This document shows, piece after piece, positions 23,280 through 31,696 of a DNA stretch of 32,209 nt (position 1 is its first letter; each line of letters begins with the position of its first letter). The translations under genes and the position numbers were made by a program. The notes under the pieces were generated by a model that saw nothing but the letters and a program-made list of their open reading frames with translations, was not told where the DNA came from and searched no databases. The stretch is from NCBI GenBank assembly GCA_943329925.2, contig CALQFT020000021.1, positions 1-32,209 of the forward strand. The letters run 5' to 3'. The DNA is from Opitutus sp. GAS368. GTDB lineage: Bacteria; Verrucomicrobiota; Verrucomicrobiia; Chthoniobacterales; Chthoniobacteraceae.

Positions 23280-24677
23280 ATGCTCCCTAAAATCCTCAAC
23301 ACTGCTCTGATCCTGCTAGAGGTGCTTCTCATCTTTAACCTCCTTATTGTGGTCCACGAGTTGGGCCACTTCTTGGCGGCCCGCTGGAGAGGGCTAGTCA
23401 TCGATGAATTCGGAATTTGGTTTGGAAAACCCATCTGGCGCAAGCAGATCGGAGGCGTTTGGTTTTCACTGGGCAGCATCCCTGCCGGCGGCTTTGTCAA
23501 ACTGCCGCAGCTTGCACCCATGGAGGCAATTGAAGGCGAAGTCGAGGAGCGCGAGGCTGCCCTGCCCCCCATCCTTCCGCTGGACAAAATTATTGTCGCC
23601 CTGGCCGGTCCGGTCTTTTCCTTCCTGCTAGCCTTCGTCATGGCCTGCGTGGTTTACCAAGTGGGCAAGCCCATATCGGAATTCGACAAAACCACAGTCA
23701 TTGGCTTCGTCAAACCCGGTGGACCGGCCGACCGAGCCGGACTCAAACCTGGGGATCGCATTCTGGAAGTGGACTCCCATCCCGTGGACCGCTTTGCTGG
23801 GCCGTTGCATTCCGTTACTTGGCGCGTGGTGCGCTCGGAGGGCGAGACGATAGACTTCAAAATCGAGCGGGCCGGCGAGACGCTTCACATAGCATCGGGT
23901 TGGGAGCGGGAGGAGACTCCAGGCTGGAAACGCAAAAGTTTGCGTAAAGTCTACATCGGACAGCGCTTTACGCCATCCATCGGAAAGGTCGTACCGAACT
24001 CAGTGGGCGAACGGGCGGGCCTTCGGGCCGGCGATCTCATTACCGAGGCCGGTGCGCTTCCCGTGGATGACCTCAACAAACTTTACGAGGTGTTGGAAAA
24101 AGCCGGAAGCGAACCAGTCCCGCTAACCGTCCGGCGTGGCGCGGAAACTGTGGCGCTCACCTTAAGCACAGGAGGCCCCGTGCCTGCGGAAAAGGGATTG
24201 CAGCTGGGGATCAGTTGGGGACGGATGACACTCATCCATCCCTCGCCCACAGAGCAAATCCAGGAAGCCGTTTTAACCATTGGTAACATGTTGGACGCCT
24301 TGTTTTCGCCCAAAAGCGATCTCCGCGCGCAGCATTTCAGCGGGCCGGTGGGGATTCTTCGTGCTTACTATAACTTGTTTGATTCCGAAGAAGGCTGGCG
24401 GCTGGCATTGGCGTTCTCGGTTTTCTTCAACGTAAACTTGGGATTGTTCAACCTACTTCCCTTTCCCGTTCTTGACGGAGGCCATGTCACCCTCGCCCTG
24501 CTGGAAGCCATACGGCGCAAACCTATTGGCGGAAGATTTCTGGAGGGGATTCAAACCGCTTGTGCCCTCATTGTGATGACATTCCTAGCTTACGTGACGT
24601 TTTTTGATGTCAGTGATTTCTTTTCCGCCAAAAAACCCGTTCCCGCAGCCGTCCCCGCTGCGCCAGCTGCAAAGTAA
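23280..24677 (+). CDS. rseP: Site-2 intramembrane metalloprotease RseP
   Basis: 465 residues from the chosen ATG. Zinc-site helix with VVHELGHFLAARW (HEXXH, His26-Glu27 to His30), two PDZ domains (about 125-200, with GGPADRAGLKPGDRILEVDS, and about 215-295, with VGERAGLRAGDLITEAGALP), and the C-terminal membrane motif NLLPFPVLDGGHV that carries the third zinc ligand. It cleaves membrane-embedded anti-sigma factors and leftover signal peptides. An upstream GTG at 23244 would add 12 residues; the ATG is preferred because the first membrane helix follows it directly and a -10 box lies between the two. ispG follows after 32 bases on the same strand. In many bacteria dxr or isoprenoid genes adjoin rseP, as here. 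Confidence 0.95.
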   Translation: MLPKILNTALILLEVLLIFNLLIVVHELGHFLAARWRGLVIDEFGIWFGKPIWRKQIGGVWFSLGSIPAGGFVKLPQLAPMEAIEGEVEEREAALPPILPLDKIIVALAGPVFSFLLAFVMACVVYQVGKPISEFDKTTVIGFVKPGGPADRAGLKPGDRILEVDSHPVDRFAGPLHSVTWRVVRSEGETIDFKIERAGETLHIASGWEREETPGWKRKSLRKVYIGQRFTPSIGKVVPNSVGERAGLRAGDLITEAGALPVDDLNKLYEVLEKAGSEPVPLTVRRGAETVALTLSTGGPVPAEKGLQLGISWGRMTLIHPSPTEQIQEAVLTIGNMLDALFSPKSDLRAQHFSGPVGILRAYYNLFDSEEGWRLALAFSVFFNVNLGLFNLLPFPVLDGGHVTLALLEAIRRKPIGGRFLEGIQTACALIVMTFLAYVTFFDVSDFFSAKKPVPAAVPAAPAAK

Positions 24678-24709
24678 GCCTCTCCTTCTAAGACTTCTTG
24701 CATCCCGCC

Positions 24710-26497
24710 ATGAAGCATTGCCCGTCGCTATACTCCGCCAACCGCCGCCCCACCCGCTCCGTGGAAGTGGGCTCGGTTGGAATCGGAGGCCCCCATCCCA
24801 TCCGCGTCCAATCCATGCTCACCTGCGACACGATGGACACGGCGGCCTGTGTCCAGCAGACGCTGGAACTGGTGGCGGTCGGCTGTGAGTTGGTGCGCAT
24901 TACCGCCCCCACGGTTAAGGATGCCGCAAACTTGGAGCACATTGCCGCCAAATTGCGCGCCCAAGGCTGCCGGGTTCCGCTGGTGGCGGACATCCACTTT
25001 AAGCCCGAAGCGGCGTTGGAAGCCGCCAAGTGGGTGGAGAAAGTCCGGATCAATCCCGGCAATTACGCCGATAAAAAGCGCTTCGACATCCGCGAGTACA
25101 CCGAAGAGCAGTACAACGCCGAATTGGAACGTATCAGGGAACGCTTCCTCCCGCTGGTGAAGCTTAGCAAAGCCAATGGCATTGCGATGCGCATTGGAAC
25201 CAATCATGGCTCCTTGTCGGATCGGATCATGAATCGGTACGGTGATTCCCCGTTGGGCATGGTGGAAAGCGCCTTGGAATTTGCCCGCATCGCACGGGAC
25301 TTCGAATACCACGCCTTTGTGTTTTCAATGAAGGCGAGCAATCCCAAGGTGATGATTGCCGCCTACCGCCTTCTGGTGGCCCGCCTCGCCGAACTCGGCC
25401 CAGATTGGAATTACCCGGTACACTTGGGTGTTACCGAGGCGGGCGATGGAGAGGATGGCCGCATCAAAAGCGCCATTGGCATCGGCAGCCTGCTCTCAGA
25501 TGGCATTGGGGACACCATTCGCGTTTCCCTGACTGAAGATTCGGTTCACGAGATCCCAGTAGCCAGAGCCTTGGTGGAGCGCATCGCACTTTCCAGCGAA
25601 ACGGTTCGAGCCCCTCTGTTGCGCGTGAATGAGCCCAACCCATTCGACCCTTTCCAATACAAGCGACGGGACGCGACACATCTCGATGCCCAAGGATTCT
25701 CGCTCGGAGGGACCGCCTTGATGAGAGTCGCGTTGGAGCAAACATTGCACGATTCCGTGCTCAAAAGCCGCGAAGATGGCGCTGCTTTGGGAGAATACCA
25801 ACCGGAGTTGATTGCCGAGACGCTCCCACTCTACTCCGTGGATCCTCAAGACGAGGCGGCCATTGCGGCCATTAATCGCGCGACTCAACCGCAGCTCGTC
25901 ACGGTTGCCGATCATCATCCAGAGGCTCACAACCAGAATGGAATGTCGCCCATCCATGCCTTCCGCCTGCTTGCCTCACGACTCGATCCGCGGCATCCCA
26001 TCTTGCTGAAGGATTCGCTTCAACCCTTGAAAAAACCGGACTCCGCGCTGGATGCATTGCTGACTTCCAGTGTCGTACTGGGGAGCTTGATTTGCGACGG
26101 CATCGGGGACGCCGTATTTCTGCGAAATGAATCCGCTCCCGGAGCCGCCCTTCGTTTGGGCTATAATATCTTACAAGCGGCGGGAGCGCGAATCTTCAAG
26201 ACCGACTACGTGGCCTGCCCGAGTTGCGGCCGGACTCTGTTTAATCTTCAGGAGACTACCGGGCGGATTAAAGCAGCGACGGCGCATCTCAAGGGAGTGA
26301 AAATTGCGATCATGGGCTGCATAGTCAACGGCCCAGGGGAGATGGCCGATGCGGACTTTGGGTACGTCGGCGGGGCGCCGAACAAGATTAACCTGTATGT
26401 GGGCAAGAAGGCTGTGAAGTTTAACATACCAGAAGCCGAGGCGGTGGAACGCCTTCGAGAACTGATAGCCGAGCACGGGAAATGGGTGGATCCGTGA
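24710..26497 (+). CDS. ispG: 4-hydroxy-3-methylbut-2-enyl diphosphate synthase IspG (long form)
   Basis: 595 residues against about 370 for the E. coli enzyme. It reduces MEcPP to HMBPP in the MEP isoprenoid pathway, which also supplies the undecaprenyl carrier used by MraY and MurG. The TIM-barrel part is at the N-terminus (RPTRSVEVGSVGIGGPHPIR, RINPGNYADKKRF, IGTNHGSLSDR), and the 4Fe-4S site at the C-terminus has C503, C506, C537 and E544 (CPSCGRT and GCIVNGPGE). Between them lies an insertion of about 200 residues, as in the three-domain IspG of plants, Chlamydiae and Bacteroidetes. A TTG at 24698 would extend it by four residues; the ATG at 24710 is chosen. It follows rseP by 32 bases and probably shares its transcript. 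Confidence 0.96.
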   Translation: MKHCPSLYSANRRPTRSVEVGSVGIGGPHPIRVQSMLTCDTMDTAACVQQTLELVAVGCELVRITAPTVKDAANLEHIAAKLRAQGCRVPLVADIHFKPEAALEAAKWVEKVRINPGNYADKKRFDIREYTEEQYNAELERIRERFLPLVKLSKANGIAMRIGTNHGSLSDRIMNRYGDSPLGMVESALEFARIARDFEYHAFVFSMKASNPKVMIAAYRLLVARLAELGPDWNYPVHLGVTEAGDGEDGRIKSAIGIGSLLSDGIGDTIRVSLTEDSVHEIPVARALVERIALSSETVRAPLLRVNEPNPFDPFQYKRRDATHLDAQGFSLGGTALMRVALEQTLHDSVLKSREDGAALGEYQPELIAETLPLYSVDPQDEAAIAAINRATQPQLVTVADHHPEAHNQNGMSPIHAFRLLASRLDPRHPILLKDSLQPLKKPDSALDALLTSSVVLGSLICDGIGDAVFLRNESAPGAALRLGYNILQAAGARIFKTDYVACPSCGRTLFNLQETTGRIKAATAHLKGVKIAIMGCIVNGPGEMADADFGYVGGAPNKINLYVGKKAVKFNIPEAEAVERLRELIAEHGKWVDP

Positions 26498-27016
26498 GAC
26501 GGATTGGCGGGGTGAGGAAAGCCGACATTATCGGCCAAAAGTTTAAGCAAGATGCGGGCTTGCATTCAACCTAAGCGCTGATAGGTTTATGGATTAGGAG
26601 TTGGAAAGGTGTGTCAGCGATTCTTCAAGAGCGCCCGCACCCGCTAGGCCATTGTCAGTCGCCTGCCTACAATTCTGCAGTGTTGAGTGATCATTTCCGG
26701 AACTGGTTCGGCCGATTGGAACGAAGTCCGCGGCTTGGGAGTTAGTCCGTCGAAAAATGAAGTTTCAACCAGCAGTCTTGCGAGCGGGTCACAGGTTTCG
26801 GTCCCCTTGAATGCGAGCAGGGGACGGCGGGAGGCGGAGGCGGGAGGGGAACGCGCACCAACCACTCCCGGTGGGGGAACATCCCGTTGCGCCCCGGATT
26901 GAAGCCGCTGCTGAAACAGCAGGCTCCCGGAAAGCGTGGCCTGTTGTTGAGCGGCATGCGTGTGTGCGTGTGCCAGTGCACCAGCCCCCTTGCCGGATTG
27001 TAACCAAAAAAGAGCA
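26498..27016. other. Long intergenic leader before the RRM gene
   Basis: 519 bases without a credible gene on either strand. Visible: a hairpin GCCGA-CATTA-TCGGC (26521-26535) just after ispG, a purine block with four runs of three or more G (26820-26849), and a strong hairpin CTGCTG-AAA-CAGCAG (26908-26922), extended by AGC/GCT pairs outside it. No match to RNase P RNA, tmRNA, 6S RNA or SRP RNA was recognised. It may be the long 5' untranslated leader of the RNA-binding protein gene; small frames on both strands seem to be chance. Confidence 0.5.
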
Positions 27017-27631
27017 ATGAACATGCAAGACAGTAAGTCGTCCGGCCGCCGTCGTGGGCCGCGTCGTCGTCGTAATCAAGACGACGGTCACTATAACCAT
27101 CCGTCCTCAGACCAGAGACAGCAGGCAAGTGCGCCTGCGCGTAAGCCTACTTTTCTTCAAAAGATCATGGGCTTCTTCGGATTCGGCCCAAAAAAGAAAA
27201 CCTACCCTGCCTACGAAGGTGGCTCCAAACCCACTAGACCGGCTAGCCCCGCTTCCAACTCAAACCGTTATGAAAACGCGGATTCGAGTTCGCGCAACAC
27301 TCCCCGTGCGGAGCCCCGTGCCGAAGCCACTCAACCCCGCCCCGTGCGCAAGCCCGAAGCGGTGGAGGTTAGCTCACCCAAACTGTATGTCGGAAATCTA
27401 TCCTTCGACGCCACAGAGAGCGACCTCACCGATTTGTTTAACGGCGTAGGCGCCGTTCGGACCGTAGAAATTGTGACCTATCGGGATACCGAGAAGTCCA
27501 AGGGCTTCGGCTTCATAATGATGACCGCCGTGGATGAAGCCAAACGGGCCGTGGCCGAACTGCATGACAAGGAGTTCATGGGCCGCCGTCTAGTGGTCAG
27601 CGGCGCTAAAACCAACGATCGCGACGCGTAA
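27017..27631 (+). CDS. RRM-domain RNA-binding protein
   Basis: 204 residues. A single RNA recognition motif sits in the C-terminal half (about 121-199) with both signatures: RNP2 LYVGNL (123-128) and RNP1 KGFGFIMM (162-169). The N-terminal 115 residues are disordered-looking and basic, with an Arg cluster GRRRGPRRRR (10-19), a short FLQKIMGFFGFGPKKK segment and a Ser/Pro/Arg stretch. Small RRM proteins of bacteria bind single-stranded RNA and are often cold-induced; the target here is unknown. The basic tail is longer than in cyanobacterial Rbp proteins. The start is ATG at 27017 with AAAAAAGAG ahead; a GTG at 26960 is in frame but unsupported, and ATG 27023 is an alternative. A strong terminator follows. 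Confidence 0.92.
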   Translation: MNMQDSKSSGRRRGPRRRRNQDDGHYNHPSSDQRQQASAPARKPTFLQKIMGFFGFGPKKKTYPAYEGGSKPTRPASPASNSNRYENADSSSRNTPRAEPRAEATQPRPVRKPEAVEVSSPKLYVGNLSFDATESDLTDLFNGVGAVRTVEIVTYRDTEKSKGFGFIMMTAVDEAKRAVAELHDKEFMGRRLVVSGAKTNDRDA

Positions 27632-28050
27632 GCGTTACTCGCTCAAACGGCAAAGCGCAGGAAGGGTGTCAAAACCATTCCCGCAAACAAAAGGGCACCT
27701 GCAAGTCGGGTGCCCTTTTTCTATGATAAACCCAATGATTAAAACCACCGCCGCCAAGAAGCCTTGGGAGGATGTGAAAAAAAGGTGGCCCCGCCTTTGC
27801 CGTCTAGCCGGATCTCCCGTTCCCCAGTTAGGTTAACGGCGGAGACTTGAGGCGAGCGTCTGACGTCCAATGAAGGCATGTCATCAACTAGCCCACCCTA
27901 GTCCCCTGCATGGAAATATCGGATCGGGATTGCCAGCGTATACTCGAACAACGCAGGGCCATTTTACAGAAAATATAAAGAGCGAACGAGGGAACCGGCT
28001 CTCGCAAGTTGGAAGGCGAGGCGTTTGCTAAGAAACTGACAACAAACACC
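27632..28050. other. Convergent intergenic region
   Basis: Apart from the terminator this 419-base gap shows little. A short plus-strand frame at 27735-27836 (33 residues, starting MIKTTAAKKPWEDVKKRW) has no ribosome-binding site and follows the terminator directly, so it is not called as a gene. No clear terminator for pheT was found; nothing else stands out. Confidence 0.5.
27689..27721 (+). terminator. Intrinsic terminator of the RRM gene
   Basis: A perfect stem GGGCACC/GGTGCCC (27693-27699 with 27709-27715) encloses a nine-base loop; A residues before it pair with the T-run after it (27716-27720). It begins 58 bases after the stop. The flanking A and T runs could also let it end minus-strand transcripts, though pheT stops 330 bases away. 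Confidence 0.92.
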
Positions 28051-30423
28051 TTACTCTCTGGCTTGCACTCCCAATTCAGTGGTCACCCGCTGCTTGAGTT
28101 TAGAGTGCGCTGCGTTCACTTCGTTGGCAGTTAGAGTCCTCTCTGAAGAGCGATATGTCAATGAATAGCCGAGCGACTTTGATCCCACTGGGACCCGTTC
28201 TCCTGTGGGATCGGTGAACACATCGAATAATTCTACCGCGCGTAAAAGGGGCTCCTGTGCCGCGTTGAGCACGTCCAAAATCTGTTGATGCGTCAACGCC
28301 GAGGGCGCCACCAACGCCATATCCCGTGTCACCGCCGGAAACCGGTCCACCTCCACGTAAACCGCCGCGCGCTTGGGCCGGTTCAAAAGCGAGTCCAACG
28401 AGATCTCCGCGGCGACCACAGTCCCATTTAAGTCCCTCGCCCGCGCCTCAGAAGGACGAATCTGCCCCGCCACACCCGCCGCCTGTCCATCCACCAAAAC
28501 CCGCACAGCCAACCCCAGAAGCTCGGACGCGGGCAGCGGTTCAAATTCCACCGAGGCGTTCAAAACTCCCGCCAGCACGCCCTTCAAATCGAACAAGTCC
28601 GCGTCCGCCACCGTCGCGCAGCGCCAGTTCGGCATCTGGGCAGGGCCCGCGAGAACCACGCCGAGGTGGGTGCGTTCCTCCACTTGCTCACAGGCAAAAG
28701 TGCGTCCCACTTCAAAAAGCCGAATCAGCTTCACCCCAGCCCGCGCGTTGCGAGCAGCCGCATCGAGCAAACCGGACACCACTGCCGCTCGCAGCACAAC
28801 CTGATCTTCGTTCAACGGATTCTTCACCCTCAAAACATTTTCCGACGCAAATGCCGCCTGCGCCATACGCTCGGATACGAGTGTTAAATTTCGGGCCTCG
28901 AAAAGCCCCTGCCCCACCGCAGCGCGGCGCAGTTGCATCAAACGGTCGTAATGCCGGTCAGCTTCCGAACTCGCGCTAAAGTGAGCGCGGGTTCCCGGAG
29001 GAAAGTGTTCAATCCCAACCACACGGGCAATCTCTTCAATCAGATCCACTTCCCGCGTAAGATCGGCCCGGTGCGAAGGCACCTCCCACCCATCCTGCGC
29101 CCGACTCAACCCCAGCCCGGAAAGAATCTGCTCCACGCGCGCCTCGCCCACAGGAGCCCCCAAAAGCGACGTAATCCGCTCCAAACGCAACCCTACGTGG
29201 CGCACCGGCGTAAGCCCCATGAGTAGAGCGCCGATGTCCACCCGTTCACCTCCAGACCCTGCCACCAAATCCAACGGAACCGCCTGCGCGAGCTCCTTTA
29301 AAAGCGCGGTGGCGCGCTGCGATCCGCGAAACACACCAGCAACATCCACGCCCCGCTCGAAGCGATGACTGCTTTCACTGGAAAGCCCCAACCGCCTCGA
29401 CGTACGCCGGATACGCGCTGAATCAAAAACAGCGCTCTCCAATGACACACGGATCGTCCCCTCGTCCACCGCCGTCGACGCGCCGCCCATAACGCCTGCC
29501 AACGCCACCGGACCGGAATCGTCCGCAATCACAAGATCCTCCGAAGAAAGCAAATGCACCTTTCCATCCAGCGCCAAAAACGATTCGCCTTCGGTGGCAA
29601 ATCGCACCTGCAATTTGCCGCTGAGCTTCGCCGTATCAAAAGCATGCAGCGGTTGCCCCGTCTCCAGCATCACCCAATTTGTAATGTCCACGACGTTGTT
29701 GATGGAGCGCACCCCGACCGCTTCAAGACGCTGCCGCAGCCAACTCGGAGAAGGCGAAATCCTCACCCCTTCAAAATGACGTACCGAATACAAGGGACAT
29801 TCCGCCGCGTGAATGGCCACTTCACCAACCGCCGCAGTCTCCGGAGCAAATCCGTGGGGCGACTTCCAAAGCCTGCCGGTGAGCGCGGAAACTTCCCGGG
29901 CAATTCCTTCATGGGAAAGCAGATCCGGCCGGTTTGGAGTCACCTCCAAATCGAGCACCGTATCTGCGGGAAACAGCTCTCCCAGCGGCGTACCCACAGG
30001 CGTGGCCGGATCCAGGATCAACAGCCCTTCGGAGTTCTCAGCAAGCCCAAGCTCATCAGCGCCGCAAAGCATGCCCTCGGAATCCACCCCGCGCAGCTTT
30101 CCAACGCGGATTTCAAAGTTGCCGGGAAGAACCGCCCCGGGGCGGGCGAGTAGCACTTTGTCGCCCACCTTGTAGTTTTTCGCGCCGCAAACAATCTGCA
30201 ACGGCGTGCCGGAGCCATCGTCGACGCGACAGACCGAAAGGCGGTCGGCGTTGGGATGCTGCTCCGATGAAATTACCTGCGCAGCAACGACATGCGGAAT
30301 GGAAGCCCCTTTAGATTCAATCCCCTCCACCTCGACGCCAGCCTTGGTAAGCAACTCCGCCAATGCGGCGGCATCCTGCTCGAAATTAACAATTTCCCTT
30401 AACCAATTCAGAGAAGCCTTCAT
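28051..30423 (-). CDS. pheT: Phenylalanine--tRNA ligase, beta subunit
   Basis: 790 residues, the usual length of bacterial PheT. N-terminal tRNA-binding OB domain (about 40-150, with HPNADRLSVCRVDDG and VCGAKNYKVGDKV), then the B3/B4 editing region with FEGVRISPSPSWL and NVVDITNWVMLETGQPLHAF, the B5 domain with VDLIEEIARVVGIEHFP, and the C-terminal FDX-ACB anticodon-binding domain (about 697-790, FPAVTRDMALV onward). It forms the alpha2-beta2 enzyme with PheS and edits mischarged Tyr-tRNA(Phe). It starts 21 bases after the pheS stop with no clear Shine-Dalgarno. Confidence 0.97.
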   Translation of the reverse strand: MKASLNWLREIVNFEQDAAALAELLTKAGVEVEGIESKGASIPHVVAAQVISSEQHPNADRLSVCRVDDGSGTPLQIVCGAKNYKVGDKVLLARPGAVLPGNFEIRVGKLRGVDSEGMLCGADELGLAENSEGLLILDPATPVGTPLGELFPADTVLDLEVTPNRPDLLSHEGIAREVSALTGRLWKSPHGFAPETAAVGEVAIHAAECPLYSVRHFEGVRISPSPSWLRQRLEAVGVRSINNVVDITNWVMLETGQPLHAFDTAKLSGKLQVRFATEGESFLALDGKVHLLSSEDLVIADDSGPVALAGVMGGASTAVDEGTIRVSLESAVFDSARIRRTSRRLGLSSESSHRFERGVDVAGVFRGSQRATALLKELAQAVPLDLVAGSGGERVDIGALLMGLTPVRHVGLRLERITSLLGAPVGEARVEQILSGLGLSRAQDGWEVPSHRADLTREVDLIEEIARVVGIEHFPPGTRAHFSASSEADRHYDRLMQLRRAAVGQGLFEARNLTLVSERMAQAAFASENVLRVKNPLNEDQVVLRAAVVSGLLDAAARNARAGVKLIRLFEVGRTFACEQVEERTHLGVVLAGPAQMPNWRCATVADADLFDLKGVLAGVLNASVEFEPLPASELLGLAVRVLVDGQAAGVAGQIRPSEARARDLNGTVVAAEISLDSLLNRPKRAAVYVEVDRFPAVTRDMALVAPSALTHQQILDVLNAAQEPLLRAVELFDVFTDPTGERVPVGSKSLGYSLTYRSSERTLTANEVNAAHSKLKQRVTTELGVQARE

Positions 30424-30444
30424 AAAATAAAATGGAAATCGCCC

Positions 30445-31455
30445 TTAAAACTGCGACAAAAACCGCTGATCGCCATCGGTAAACAACCGGATATCTGGCA
30501 CTTGAGACATGATCATGGCAAGCCGATCCAAACCAAACCCAAAGGCAAACCCTGTGTAACGCTCCGGATCCAGCGCCGAATCACCCCGTCTGAGGTTCAC
30601 CGCCTCAAACACCGCAGGATCCACCATGCCGCATCCGGCAATCTCCAGCCAGCGCCCGCCTCCCAAAGCTGCCGCCTTGATATCCACCTCGAAACTCGGC
30701 TCCGTAAAAGGAAAGAAATGCGGCCTGAAACGAAACTCAGCATCCTCCCCAAACAGTTCCCGGAAAAAGAACTCCAACGTTCCCCGGAGATCGCCAAGAG
30801 TCACATCCTCATCGACGTAAAGCCCTTCCATCTGAGTAAATTGCGCCAAATGCGTCGCATCCACTTCATCCCGCCGGTAGGCCGCACCGGGAGCAATGAT
30901 GCGCACCGGCGGCGCCATGTGTTCCAGAGTGCGTATCTGGATGCTGGAAGTGTGCGTGCGCAAAAGGCGCCCGTCGGGCATATAAAAAGTGTCGGCCTCA
31001 TTGCGGGCGGGATGATCGGCCGGCGTGTTGAGGGCGTCGAAACAATGCCATTCCGTCTCTATATCCGGGCCATCGGCCAGCGCGAATCCCATCCGGCGGA
31101 AAATTTGGACCGCACGATCCATCAACTGAGTGATGGGGTGCAGAGCTCCTTGTGAAAACCCAGTGCCGGGCAGAGAAACGTCCACCCCCTCAAAGGCCCG
31201 TGTCTCTTGTGCGGCCGTTAGGGCGGCGTTACGAGCTTCCATGGCGGCATTCACCGCGGCGCGTGTCTCATTCAACACCTTGCCGATACGCGGTTTATCT
31301 TCCTTGGAAAGCTCCCGCATCCGGTCCGAGAGCACGGTAAGTTCCCCGCCCTTTCCGAGCAACCGAATGCGTAGCGCTTCGAGTTGGGATTCATCGGCAC
31401 AGGCGGCGATCTCTGCTAGTGCTTGAGTGGCGAGGGATTGAATTTGGGCTTCCAT
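30445..31455 (-). CDS. pheS: Phenylalanine--tRNA ligase, alpha subunit
   Basis: 336-residue class II catalytic subunit. An N-terminal coiled-coil (1-85) precedes the catalytic domain, which shows FALADGPDIETEWHCFDALN, HPARNEADTFYM, TSSIQIRTLEHM, the motif 2 region GAAYRRDEVDATHLAQF, HFFPFTEPSFEVDI, and motif 3 GFAFGFGLDRLAMI. It charges tRNA(Phe). First gene of a pheS-pheT pair; the ATG lacks a Shine-Dalgarno (AGCACCCTG precedes it) and the leader carries competing hairpins. Confidence 0.97.
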   Translation of the reverse strand: MEAQIQSLATQALAEIAACADESQLEALRIRLLGKGGELTVLSDRMRELSKEDKPRIGKVLNETRAAVNAAMEARNAALTAAQETRAFEGVDVSLPGTGFSQGALHPITQLMDRAVQIFRRMGFALADGPDIETEWHCFDALNTPADHPARNEADTFYMPDGRLLRTHTSSIQIRTLEHMAPPVRIIAPGAAYRRDEVDATHLAQFTQMEGLYVDEDVTLGDLRGTLEFFFRELFGEDAEFRFRPHFFPFTEPSFEVDIKAAALGGGRWLEIAGCGMVDPAVFEAVNLRRGDSALDPERYTGFAFGFGLDRLAMIMSQVPDIRLFTDGDQRFLSQF

Positions 31456-31538
31456 CAGGGTGCGGTGCTTGGACTAAGGGAGTGAGTTGGCAAGCATGCC
31501 CGCGAGAAATTTCGGTGCAAGCTTCTGCTGCGCTCCTT

Positions 31539-31572
31539 AGCCGCTTTGCGGCGGGAAACGGCTGATTCCCGC
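31539..31572 (-). promoter_or_regulatory. Competing hairpins in the pheS leader
   Basis: About 85-115 bases before the pheS ATG the sequence can fold in mutually exclusive ways: GCGGGAA with TTCCCGC (31551-31557 and 31566-31572), AGCCG with CGGCT (31539-31543 and 31559-31563), or GCCGC with GCGGC (31540-31544 and 31548-31552). The segments overlap, so only one main stem forms at a time, as in attenuators. No T-run and no Phe-rich leader peptide were found. Regulation of pheST by attenuation is known in E. coli; its presence here is inference. Confidence 0.4.
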
Positions 31573-31611
31573 GAATCCGGCACAGTTTGGATTGAGCACT
31601 GATTCTTAGAA

Positions 31612-31640
31612 TTGCAAAATGAAGTTTCTCAATCTATAAA
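31612..31640 (+). promoter_or_regulatory. Predicted promoter of the TerC-family gene
   Basis: TTGCAA (31612-31617) and TATAAA (31635-31640) are 17 bases apart, each close to the sigma-70 consensus. Transcription would start near 31648, giving a leader of about 105 bases. The -10 box lies within a palindrome, AATCTAT-AAA-ATAGATT (31631-31647), which could be an operator. Confidence 0.55.
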
Positions 31641-31647
31641 ATAGATT
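31631..31647. promoter_or_regulatory. Perfect 7-bp palindrome over the -10 box
   Basis: AATCTAT-AAA-ATAGATT is a perfect inverted repeat with a three-base centre, overlapping the predicted -10 element. The related TATAGATAC follows at 31651. A dimeric repressor site is plausible; the regulator is unknown. Confidence 0.5.
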
Positions 31648-31677
31648 TGTTATAGATACACACCTGCCCATTGCTCG

Positions 31678-31696
31678 GAGTTTTGTTGAAAAACTC
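31678..31696 (+). other. Leader hairpin of the TerC gene
   Basis: GAGTTTT-GTTGA-AAAACTC forms a perfect seven-pair stem with a five-base loop, 57 bases before the ATG. It is A/T-rich and not followed by a T-run, so it is not a terminator. Confidence 0.45.

Noticed and set aside
26498-26560. RNase P RNA start, suggested by GAGGAAAG at 26514-26521
   Set aside because: The sequence around it does not continue as the conserved P4 region and no 3' partner was found.
26644-27128. Minus-strand frames of 126-128 residues across the RRM leader
   Set aside because: They overlap each other and the start of the RRM gene, have no ribosome-binding site, and show Arg/Pro/His-rich chance composition.
27735-27836. 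33-residue plus-strand frame (MIKTTAAKKPWEDVKKRW onward)
   Set aside because: It directly follows a strong terminator and has no promoter or ribosome-binding site in sight; a gene remnant cannot be excluded.
28326-28979. 217-residue plus-strand frame
   Set aside because: It is antisense to pheT, which has all its domains intact; Pro/Arg-rich composition indicates a shadow.
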